Origin: Leyella stercorea DSM 18206
GTDB taxonomy: Bacteria; Bacteroidota; Bacteroidia; Bacteroidales; Bacteroidaceae
Assembly (NCBI RefSeq): GCF_000235885.1
Contig: NZ_JH379366.1
Coordinates: forward strand, 25,102-57,549
Direction of reading: 5' to 3'
DNA length: 32,448 bases
A program made the translations under genes and the position numbers. The stretch's first letter is position 1; each line of letters opens with the position of its first letter. The notes under the pieces were generated by a model, which was not told where the DNA came from, made no database searches, and saw nothing but the letters and a program-made list of their open reading frames with translations. Below are positions 17,531 through 23,466 of this stretch, piece by piece.

Positions 17531-18530
17531 CGAGATTCAATATCTTCTGTATAGCATGCCGGATGCGGACGGCAAAGTGCAAGTAGTCATAAAGGACGAA
17601 ACGCTTTGGTGTACCCAAAAGGCTATGGCTCAACTGTTTGGCATTGACAAGTCTGGCATCAGCCGTCATATTTCAAATATTTACAAGACTGGCGAACTTC
17701 TGCCCGACACGACGGTTGCAAAAATTGCAACCGTCGTAAACAGGGGGATTCGTGGCAATGTTGAGGAGCTGGTAGATTTTTACCATCTTGATATGATTAT
17801 TGCTGTTGGCTACCGTGTCAACTCGGCAAAGGCTACAAAGTTCCGTCAATGGGCTACCAAGATTCTGAGTGAGTATATCAAGAAGGGATTCGTCATGGAC
17901 GACGAGCGGTTGAAGCAAGGAACGGCAGTGTTTGGCAAGGACTACTTCCGTGAGTTGCTCGAACGTGTGCGCTCTATCCGTGCAAGCGAACGTCGCATTT
18001 GGCAACAGATTACGGACATATACGCAGAATGTAGCACCGACTATGACCGCAACTCGCCTACCACACACGATTTCTACGCGATGATACAAAACCGCTTCCA
18101 CTATGCCATCACTGGGCAGACCGCAGCGGAGATTATCTATTCAAAGGCTGACCATACAAAGGATTACATGGGACTGACCACATGGAAAAATGCCCCCGAT
18201 GGGCGTGTCTTAAAGTCGGACGTAAGCATCGCGAAAAACTATTTGCAAGAGAAAGAAATTCGGCAACTGGAGCGTGCCGTCACTGGTTTCTTTGATTATA
18301 TCGAAGACCTCATAGAGCGTGAAAACACTTTCAATATGCAGCAGTTCTCGACAAGTGTTAACGAGTTCCTTACTTTCCGCCGCTATCAGATTTTGCCAGA
18401 CAAGGGTAAAATATCGGCTGCACAAGCCAAACAGAAAGCAGAGGAGGAATACGATATTTTCAATAAGACCCAACGGATAGACTCTGACTTTGACAAGGAA
18501 GTGAGAGGATTGCTGGGTGATAATGAATAA
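17523..18530 (+). CDS. rhuM: RhuM-family protein within the hsd operon
   Basis: 335-aa member of the Virulence_RhuM family. The N-terminus has a helix-turn-helix-like stretch (LWCTQKAMAQLFGIDKSG), followed by the family core LDMIIAVGYRVNSAKATKF and RQWATKILSEYIKKGF, then a helical C-terminal half with HDFYAMIQNRFHYAITGQTA. RhuM was named from Salmonella pathogenicity island 3, but the molecular function is not established. The family often appears inside bacterial type I restriction-modification operons, as here between hsdM and hsdS. The gene overlaps hsdM by 8 nt. It holds a perfect 13-bp inverted repeat at 17709-17737. A role in controlling restriction or responding to phage is a guess from context only. 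Confidence 0.88.
   Translation: MSNEIQYLLYSMPDADGKVQVVIKDETLWCTQKAMAQLFGIDKSGISRHISNIYKTGELLPDTTVAKIATVVNRGIRGNVEELVDFYHLDMIIAVGYRVNSAKATKFRQWATKILSEYIKKGFVMDDERLKQGTAVFGKDYFRELLERVRSIRASERRIWQQITDIYAECSTDYDRNSPTTHDFYAMIQNRFHYAITGQTAAEIIYSKADHTKDYMGLTTWKNAPDGRVLKSDVSIAKNYLQEKEIRQLERAVTGFFDYIEDLIERENTFNMQQFSTSVNEFLTFRRYQILPDKGKISAAQAKQKAEEEYDIFNKTQRIDSDFDKEVRGLLGDNE
17709..17737. repeat. Perfect inverted repeat inside rhuM
   Basis: ACGACGGTTGCAA and TTGCAACCGTCGT form a perfect 13-bp stem around AAA, entirely within the rhuM coding region (the TTVAKIATVV segment). The protein length around it looks normal for the family, so it does not appear to be an insertion. Confidence 0.85.
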
Positions 18531-18542
18531 TTCTTAGTATGA

Positions 18543-18581
18543 CCGTCCAATTTTGCAAGTGTGACTTGCAAAATTGGACGG
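18543..18581. repeat. Perfect 18-bp hairpin between rhuM and hsdS
   Basis: CCGTCCAATTTTGCAAGT and its exact complement ACTTGCAAAATTGGACGG flank a 3-nt loop in the 69-bp gap before hsdS. No T-run follows on either strand, so a classical terminator is unlikely. It may be an operator, an RNA processing or stability element, or an attenuator that lowers hsdS expression. Confidence 0.88.
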
Positions 18582-18599
18582 AATATAAAATGAGCGAAA

Positions 18600-19196
18600 A
18601 TGAAACTGAAAGATATAGTTACTTTTGTATCGAAATCCGTTGTTCCACAAAATGGAACAACATACAATCTTTACAGTCTGCCTTCTTTTGATGAAAACAA
18701 GTCAGCAGAAGTATTGGATGGCGCAGAGATACAAAGTAATAAATATGACGTACCAAACAAGTGCATATTGTTTAATAAACTCAATGTGCGCTTTAAAAGG
18801 GTTTGGCGCATAAATAATAGCGATTCCAACAAAATTGCTTCTACAGAATTTCTGCCTCTTGTTGTAAATGAAGATGTTGTGGATTATCAATATTGCTATT
18901 ATTTGTTGATTTCTGACGAAATCACAAATTATCTTTGTGGCCAGAATTCAAATACTTCTGGAAGCCACAAGAGAATATATCCACAGAATTTCTTAAACAT
19001 CGATATTCATTTGCCGAAAATGCCTATCCAAAAAACTATTGGAAAGACACTTTCGGACATTGACAGCAAAATAGAACTTAACAAGCGGATAAATGATAAT
19101 TTACGTGCAAGCCGAGCGCAGAGCCAAACGCAGTTTGAGCTATGCCGAGGCGCAGCCGTAAATTATCATTTATCTGTCTTTTACACCAAACGTTAG
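18600..19196 (+). CDS. hsdS: Half-length type I specificity subunit HsdS
   Basis: DNA-recognition subunit of the type I system, 198 aa against the usual ~400 aa with two target recognition domains. One recognition domain is visible (MKLKDIVTFVSKSVV through SHKRIYPQNFLNIDIHLPK), then the conserved helical spacer PIQKTIGKTLSDIDSKIELNKRINDNL. From about residue 170 the sequence (ASRAQSQTQFELCRGAA...) no longer looks like HsdS and is encoded by a repeat-like element with an 18-bp inverted repeat. The coding region is clearly more AT-rich than its neighbours, as often seen in exchanged recognition domains. A truncated HsdS can work as a dimer with a palindromic target, as described for NgoAV, so loss of function is not certain. 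It could equally be a remnant or one state of a rearranging gene. Confidence 0.82.
   Translation: MKLKDIVTFVSKSVVPQNGTTYNLYSLPSFDENKSAEVLDGAEIQSNKYDVPNKCILFNKLNVRFKRVWRINNSDSNKIASTEFLPLVVNEDVVDYQYCYYLLISDEITNYLCGQNSNTSGSHKRIYPQNFLNIDIHLPKMPIQKTIGKTLSDIDSKIELNKRINDNLRASRAQSQTQFELCRGAAVNYHLSVFYTKR
19088..19174. repeat. Inverted repeat ending hsdS
   Basis: GATAAATGATAATTTACG (19088-19105) and its exact complement CGTAAATTATCATTTATC (19157-19174) flank 51 bp. The left arm encodes the hsdS residues INDNL. Read on the minus strand, the right arm encodes QINDNL, the same peptide motif. The interior contains two related GCCGAG..GCAG segments in direct orientation and a small palindrome CAAAC-GCA-GTTTG. 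It resembles a dispersed palindromic element and forms the abnormal hsdS C-terminus. Confidence 0.88.
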
Positions 19197-19296
19197 TGTA
19201 AATCGAAGACAATACAAGAATTGCAAAGATAAGAATTGCAATTCTAAGTTCACTTATTTTTATTGTTGAGATGCTGCCTAACTTATCAAAAGTTAG
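19190..19296. repeat. Third copy of the dispersed intergenic repeat
   Basis: Starts at TTAGTGTAAATCGAAGACAA and ends with CTAACTTATCAAAAGTTAG. It matches the copies at 12386-12520 in the same orientation, with an extra ~28-bp segment in the middle that contains the palindrome AGAATTGCAATTCT. The first bases overlap the hsdS stop region. It marks the right edge of the restriction-modification locus. Confidence 0.85.
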
Positions 19297-19329
19297 CCTT
19301 AACACCACAAATTCTCACCATGCACCGTA

Positions 19330-19426
19330 CGCCGTCCGATCGGACACCGAACGCAACCCAATCGGGCGGCGGACGGAATCTGATTGGACGGCGGACGGAA
19401 TCTGATCGGACGGCGGACGCAGAACG
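19330..19426. repeat. GC-rich 22-bp tandem repeat with inverted arm
   Basis: Three 22-bp units (19361, 19383, 19405) share the core GGCGGACGGAATCTGAT; the third decays after GGCGGACG. An inverted match CGCCGTCCGATC (19330-19341) to GATCGGACGGCG (19404-19415) precedes them. The block is much more GC-rich than the surrounding intergenic DNA. No ORF of note covers it. Confidence 0.85.
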
Positions 19427-19498
19427 ATGACTTATTGCGAAAGAAATCAGGCTATTATTATGCCTCATTTCCGAAACCTACGTTGTTTTTTCCACCGT

Positions 19499-19831
19499 TT
19501 AATGCAAGAAGAATTTTTCCAGCACACGATACCAATAATCCCACGAATAGCCTACGGAAGGATGGTTCACCGCCATCGTCTTCACACGTCTGCCGTTGTT
19601 CAGGAGATAAGCGCCCGTCGCCGTACTGCACCCGTCCACTACTATCGGCTCGCCGTCCTGCCATCGCTCGCCCGGCATCTTATCCCAAAGGCGCTTGCCC
19701 CAAACGACGACATACTCGGGCTGATACTTGTCGAGCGCCTCGCATACCTCCGTCGGCATAATGCTTGCCGACGAAGGGCTGAAAGAATATGTTGTTTGCC
19801 ATAAGTTAGAACCATGAACTAATCCAATCAT
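19499..19831 (-). pseudogene. N-terminally truncated uracil-DNA glycosylase-like protein remnant
   Basis: 110-aa ORF whose C-terminal ~90 residues (YQPEYVVVWGKRLWDKMP, then VKTMAVNHPSVGYSWDYW) resemble the C-terminal half of a Bacteroidales family distantly related to uracil-DNA glycosylases; the HPS near the end fits the family pattern. Full-length members are, from memory, about twice as long and carry an N-terminal G-E-S-H segment that is absent here. The upstream frame is closed by a TAG two codons before the ATG, and no N-terminal half was found between here and the helicase gene. I read it as a remnant left by a rearrangement next to the restriction-modification locus. A short but intact protein cannot be excluded. 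Confidence 0.5.
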
Positions 19832-19857
19832 AAACTATAGAACCCAAGCTGATAGAT

Positions 19858-19897
19858 GGCTGGTAGATATCTGCAAAACAGAAGCTATCTACCAGCC
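19858..19897. terminator. Hairpin with GGCTGGTAGATA arms
   Basis: GGCTGGTAGATA and TATCTACCAGCC form a perfect 12-bp stem with a 16-nt loop. The left arm is preceded by a near-duplicate (GCTGATAGAT). It resembles the larger hairpin at 31564-31632. No strong T-run is present. A terminator or dispersed palindromic repeat is likely. Confidence 0.6.
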
Positions 19898-19984
19898 TCT
19901 AACTCACTACCCAACAACGCGTTACACGCATGCTGGGAGATATGGTGGATTTTTTCGTTTACGGCAATTAAAATACTTGCATTG

Positions 19985-20062
19985 ATGGTATCTTTTATTA
20001 TGCTTACAGACTTTGTAAGTAATAATCTCTACAAACCTTCTCGCAAGAACTTGCGGAGATGA
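19985..20062 (+). CDS. Possible 25-aa small protein
   Basis: ORF beginning MVSFIMLTDFVSNNLYKPSR, with a hydrophobic start and a basic end. An upstream in-frame ATG at 19856 lies in the hairpin and is unlikely to be used. Its stop overlaps the next small ORF in an ATGA arrangement, which suggests coupling. It is not recognised, and chance cannot be excluded. Confidence 0.25.
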   Translation: MVSFIMLTDFVSNNLYKPSRKNLRR

Positions 20063-20148
20063 ATGTGTGTTATGCCATCATCGTCATTCTTTGTCTCCTA
20101 ATTGTTGCCATATTTATTCACTATAAAAGATATTTTCCGCAAAAATAG
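20059..20148 (+). CDS. Possible 29-aa single-pass membrane peptide
   Basis: ORF beginning MNVCYAIIVILCLLIVAIF and ending HYKRYFPQK: one strong hydrophobic helix and a positively charged tail, the layout of a type I toxin or a small membrane subunit. It starts at ATGA, overlapping the preceding small ORF. No family was recognised. Confidence 0.35.
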   Translation: MNVCYAIIVILCLLIVAIFIHYKRYFPQK

Positions 20149-20156
20149 TAAATTTA

Positions 20157-20170
20157 TCTTTTATAAAAGA
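20157..20170. repeat. AT palindrome TCTTTTATAAAAGA
   Basis: A perfect 14-bp palindrome within an AT-rich stretch (20115-20220) where TTATCTTTTATA and TTTTCCGC-like words recur. Apart from this, the 20149-20250 interval shows nothing recognisable. Confidence 0.5.
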
Positions 20171-20250
20171 CAAAACAACTAAAATTTCCGCTTTTATCTT
20201 TTATATTGAATAAAATGTTGTTCGGCACATTTATTATACGTAAATTTTGA

Positions 20251-20358
20251 TTACAACAAAGCGATTTCCGCTTCGATGTTCTCTGGGGTAAAGCAGATGG
20301 CTTTCAGCTCCACCTTTTCAAACACTTGTTTAGGCTTCACTTGAAAAACCCTACTCAT
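20251..20358 (-). CDS. Possible 35-aa small protein with its own promoter
   Basis: ORF starting MSRVFQVKPKQVFEKVELKA and ending ENIEAEIALL. It is compact, charged, ends in a plausible helix and has no membrane segment. A Bacteroidetes-type promoter and a small leader hairpin lie directly upstream on the same strand, and the helicase gene runs the same way further upstream. The codon pattern looks coding (good third-position variety, sensible amino acids), but the family is not known to me. Confidence 0.5.
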   Translation of the reverse strand: MSRVFQVKPKQVFEKVELKAICFTPENIEAEIALL

Positions 20359-20386
20359 AGTAATTCGTTTTTTAGGTTATACTATA

Positions 20387-20406
20387 AATGCCGTTTGTAC
20401 GGCATT
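20387..20406 (-). promoter_or_regulatory. Leader hairpin before the 35-aa ORF
   Basis: AATGCCGT and ACGGCATT form an 8-bp stem with a 4-nt loop between the putative promoter and the start codon of the small ORF. It could be a weak attenuator or an RNA stability element. Confidence 0.4.
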
Positions 20407-20419
20407 ACCTGTCAAAGGG

Positions 20420-20451
20420 CAAAGTTATGGTAAAGTGACGAACCATACAAG
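20420..20451 (-). promoter_or_regulatory. Promoter-like element before the 35-aa ORF
   Basis: Minus-strand CTTG, 20 nt, TAACTTTG: an exact -7 box and a near-match -33 box. It lies about 60 bp upstream of the small ORF and about 40 bp past the helicase stop codon. Confidence 0.55.
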
Positions 20452-20490
20452 TCCATAATGGTTCATAGGTATAAGAACCATACCATTTGT

Positions 20491-22311
20491 CTATTTTTCT
20501 GATATTGTTTTTCCGGCAAGTACCAGGGCACGCTGACGCAGATAGCTATGCAGAGTGAAGCCGTCTGCCTTGACACAGTTGAGGAGGGCGCGCTTCTGCA
20601 TCACCACCTCTTTGAGCGCTGGGAACACATCGTTGTAACGTTTCTTCACGTCCTTGTTCTCGGTCTTCACCGACGTCTTCTTCACAAGCTCCTCCACATC
20701 GGTAATCTTTCGAGCGAAGTAGTCGGCGCCCTTCTTCAGACGTTCCTGTAGCAAGGCGTTGGTCTGATAATCGGCAGAGGCAATAACAATCTGGCTGTAC
20801 TGCAACTTGAAGCGCTCGGCTACATCCATAAGCTCGGTCTTTATAGTACCCGTGCGTGCCTTGTATTCGGCGATGAGTTTCGGAAACGAACGGCGGAAAT
20901 GACCGTCGAGCAAGTCGAGCACACGGTTGAAGGCATCCATGAGCGGACGGAAGTCGAACAGTTCGCTCACCACCGACAGATAGTAGTCGCGCTGCAACTG
21001 TTCTATCTGTCCCTCGCTCGGCGTGTGCTCAATGGCGTGCGTGGCGTATTCGTCTACAGCCTCATCACGAATGATAGCCGTCTGCGGCAGCGGCGCACTG
21101 AGCACCATGCCTTCGAGTGTGCGGCAACGCGAGAGAGCCACGTATGTCTGTCCGTGTGTGAAGGCACGCTGCACGTCAATAATGGCGTGGTCGAACGTCA
21201 AGCCCTGACTCTTGTGAACGGTGATTGCCCATGCTGTCTTCACGGGAAACTGCGTGAAGGTTCCTTCCACCTCCTCGCTTATCTCGTTGGTCTTCTCGTT
21301 GAGCACGTAGCGCGTGTTGTCCCACTGCTCGGGCTGCACTCGGATATTCTCGCCAGTGTCCTTCGCCGTAACGGTGAAGCCCTCGGTATCTATCTCAGCA
21401 ATGGTACCGATCATACCGTTGTAGTAAGCCTTGTCTGCCGACGAGTCGTTCTTAACGAACATCACCTGCGCACCGGTCTTCAGCGTGAGCGTCTCGTCGG
21501 TCGGGAAGAGCATCTCTGGATACTTGCCTTCGATGGTGGCAGTGTAGGTATAGGACTTACCGGGGAGCAGTTCAAGCTCGTGGTCGTTGATGCGCTGCGC
21601 CTGCCAGTTGTGCGTCGTAAGACGTATGTAGCCGTCATCCTTGCGCGGCTTGAAGTCGGGTATATAGCGCGAGTTGAGTGCAGAAAGCACAGCGGCATCG
21701 GCACGGTTCTCTCGTACCTTATTTAATATATCGAGGAAACGCTTGTCGCTCTGGCGATACACCTTCGTCAGTTCGACGATGGCGTAGCGTGTGCGTTGCA
21801 GGGCGAGCGACGAGAAGAAGTAAGGCGTGGCGTAATAGCGCGAGAGCATCTGCCACTCATCGTCTTTTGCTACAGGAGCAAGCTGGCCCAAATCGCCAAT
21901 CATAACCATCTGAACACCGCCGAACGGTAGGTTGTTCTTGCGGAAACGGCGCAACACGCTATCTACAGCGTCGAGCAAATCGGCACGCACCATGGAAATC
22001 TCGTCGATGACGAGCGTGTCGATAGAGCGTATTACGTTAATCTTCTGCTTTGAGAAGCGGAACTGCTGTTCCTTGAGGTTATAGTTGGGTATGAACGGCG
22101 CAAACGACAACTGGAAGAACGAGTGGATAGTCACACCCTCGGCGTTGATGGCAGCGATGCCCGTAGGCGCAACAACCACGATACGCTTCGATGATTCCTC
22201 CTTCAGTCGGCGCAGGAAGGTGGTCTTTCCCGTGCCAGCCTTACCTGTGAGGAAGAGGTTGGTGTTCGTTGTCTCTATTATGTCCCAAGCGAGTTGCGTT
22301 TGCTCTGTCAT
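20491..22311 (-). CDS. PIF1/RecD-like SF1 DNA helicase
   Basis: ATP-dependent superfamily 1 helicase, 606 aa, probably acting in DNA repair or replication. Walker A is FLTGKAGTGKTTFLRRL (GKAGTGKT at 23-30), followed by VVVAPTGIAAINAEGVTIHSFF, which is characteristic of PIF1-type enzymes. Walker B is DTLVIDEISMVRADLLDAVD (DEIS at 103-106). A UvrD_C_2-like motif VHKSQGLTFDHAIIDVQRAF, with TYVALSRCRTLEG, closes the helicase core. The C-terminal ~170 residues are helical and charged and hold no recognised domain; related Bacteroidetes proteins carry similar extensions. It is the only gene of its unit, divergent from the HAD gene. All helicase motifs look intact. Confidence 0.9.
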   Translation of the reverse strand: MTEQTQLAWDIIETTNTNLFLTGKAGTGKTTFLRRLKEESSKRIVVVAPTGIAAINAEGVTIHSFFQLSFAPFIPNYNLKEQQFRFSKQKINVIRSIDTLVIDEISMVRADLLDAVDSVLRRFRKNNLPFGGVQMVMIGDLGQLAPVAKDDEWQMLSRYYATPYFFSSLALQRTRYAIVELTKVYRQSDKRFLDILNKVRENRADAAVLSALNSRYIPDFKPRKDDGYIRLTTHNWQAQRINDHELELLPGKSYTYTATIEGKYPEMLFPTDETLTLKTGAQVMFVKNDSSADKAYYNGMIGTIAEIDTEGFTVTAKDTGENIRVQPEQWDNTRYVLNEKTNEISEEVEGTFTQFPVKTAWAITVHKSQGLTFDHAIIDVQRAFTHGQTYVALSRCRTLEGMVLSAPLPQTAIIRDEAVDEYATHAIEHTPSEGQIEQLQRDYYLSVVSELFDFRPLMDAFNRVLDLLDGHFRRSFPKLIAEYKARTGTIKTELMDVAERFKLQYSQIVIASADYQTNALLQERLKKGADYFARKITDVEELVKKTSVKTENKDVKKRYNDVFPALKEVVMQKRALLNCVKADGFTLHSYLRQRALVLAGKTISEK

Positions 22312-22365
22312 TTCCTATGCTGATTAATGGTTGTTTAATGTGTGTTCTGTGTGAACAATGAATTA

Positions 22366-22373
22366 CAAAAGTA
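22366..22373 (-). promoter_or_regulatory. -7 box candidate for the helicase gene
   Basis: Minus-strand TACTTTTG fits TAnnTTTG about 55 bp upstream of the helicase start. No clear -33 TTTG is seen at the expected spacing, so support is partial. Confidence 0.35.
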
Positions 22374-22431
22374 GTAATTATTTTTTGTTTTTTACGCTTT
22401 TACAATTTAAAATATGTTTTGTGGCTGCGTG

Positions 22432-22452
22432 GTACGGGCAAGATGCCCATAC
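22432..22452. repeat. GGGCA-AGA-TGCCC hairpin repeat
   Basis: GTA and GGGCA pair with TGCCC and TAC around AGA, with one mismatch. The sequence from here to about 22490 resembles 23371-23421 on the other side of the HAD gene (ACGGGCAA.ATGCC followed by TTTTACTTTTTTAC), so similar repeats flank that gene. Confidence 0.6.
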
Positions 22453-22499
22453 TTCCTACTTTTTAGCGTTTTACTTTTTTACCATTCTACTTTTTTCAG

Positions 22500-22507
22500 T
22501 ACCTTTG
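22500..22507 (+). promoter_or_regulatory. -7 box for the HAD phosphatase gene
   Basis: TACCTTTG, an exact TAnnTTTG match, lies 34 bp upstream of the HAD start codon. The -33 region is T-rich (TTTT) rather than TTTG. Confidence 0.5.
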
Positions 22508-22541
22508 CAAGGTAAAAGTAAAAGAGTTAAAATTAAAGGAT

Positions 22542-23324
22542 ATGATAAAAGCCCTGTTTTTCGACGTAGACGGAACGCTCGTCAGCTTTAATACACACAA
22601 GGTGCCGGAATCTACAATTGAAGCACTTCGCGAGGCACACAAGCGCGGCGTGAAGCTCTTCACCGCTACGGGTCGTCCACGCCAGTTGCTCAACAACATC
22701 ACGGAGGTGGAGGACATCATGGACGGTTTCATTCTTGCCACTGGCGCTCAATGCGTTTATGGCGACAAGGTAGTGCGCCAAGACCTCATTCCAACCCATG
22801 AAGCTGAGGCGATAGTCGACTTCTGCAACCGTCTCAGCGTGCCGGCGGTGGTTGTGGGCACAAAGGATCTGCAGATTATCAACCGCAACGACAGCGTGAA
22901 CCATGTATTCTACGACATGCTGAAGGTGACGTACAACAAGTTCGACGTGCCGGTTGAGGAGGTTATAAAGCAGGGCATACTGCAGATTACGCCTTTCCTC
23001 ACCGAGGACCAGGAGCACACTATCCTACCCCACGTGCCAGGCACAACGTCTGCACGCTGGTATCCTGCGTTCTGCGACCTTACGTCTGCCACAGCCGACA
23101 AGGCGAACGGCATCCGCGCCATTGCCGAGCACATGGGCATCAACATCAGCGAGACGATGGCGTTCGGCGACGGCGGCAACGACCTTACGATGTTGCGTGC
23201 AGCGGGCGTTGGTGTAGCTATGGGCAATGCGCTCGACGAGGTGAAGGCGCACGCCGACTATATCACGAGCAGCGTAGATGAGGATGGCATAACGAATGCG
23301 CTGAAACACTTTGAAATCATTTAA
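22542..23324 (+). CDS. Cof-type HAD-superfamily hydrolase
   Basis: Haloacid dehalogenase-type phosphatase of the Cof/IIB class, 260 aa, probably acting on sugar phosphates or related metabolites in the cytoplasm. Motif I is MIKALFFDVDGTLVSF, with the nucleophile Asp8 and acid/base Asp10. Motif II is in LFTATGRPRQLL. Motif III/IV is MAFGDGGNDLTMLRAAGVGVAMGNA, the usual GDxxND signature. A cap domain of about 100 residues lies between. The C-terminus with AHADYITSSVDEDGI is typical of the family. It stands alone between a divergent helicase and a convergent cardiolipin synthase gene. The exact substrate cannot be inferred. Confidence 0.92.
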   Translation: MIKALFFDVDGTLVSFNTHKVPESTIEALREAHKRGVKLFTATGRPRQLLNNITEVEDIMDGFILATGAQCVYGDKVVRQDLIPTHEAEAIVDFCNRLSVPAVVVGTKDLQIINRNDSVNHVFYDMLKVTYNKFDVPVEEVIKQGILQITPFLTEDQEHTILPHVPGTTSARWYPAFCDLTSATADKANGIRAIAEHMGINISETMAFGDGGNDLTMLRAAGVGVAMGNALDEVKAHADYITSSVDEDGITNALKHFEII

Positions 23325-23334
23325 AAGTAAAAGA

Positions 23335-23421
23335 GTAAAAAAGTAAAAGAGTAAAAAGATAGGGTGCGGAATACGGGCAAAATGCCAACATCCAATTCTT
23401 TTTACTCTTTTACTTTTTTAC
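23335..23421. terminator. AT-rich bidirectional hairpin between convergent genes
   Basis: Arms 23335-23358 and 23398-23421 are perfect 24-bp inverted repeats built from AAGTAAAAGAGT-like words, with a 39-nt loop that holds a GGCA-AAA-TGCC mini-hairpin. More copies of the word continue to about 23468. It lies between the ends of the HAD and cardiolipin synthase genes and could end both transcripts, though low GC makes it a weak classical terminator. Confidence 0.6.
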
Positions 23422-23466
23422 CTTTAATTTTTCCTTTTTACCCTTTTACTCTTTTACTTTTTACTT

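Noticed and set aside
18590..18690. Alternative ATG at 18590 for a gene before hsdS
   Set aside because: The frame closes after about 33 codons without recognisable features, whereas the ATG at 18600 opens the recognition domain.
19078..19308. Minus-strand ORF reading through the hsdS inverted repeat
   Set aside because: The INDNL-like motif on this strand arises from the inverted repeat. The rest is dispersed-repeat translation and not a protein family.
19856..20062. 68-codon ORF starting inside the hairpin
   Set aside because: The first part is translation of the hairpin and low-quality sequence. Only the last 25 codons, with their own ATG, are kept as a weak candidate.
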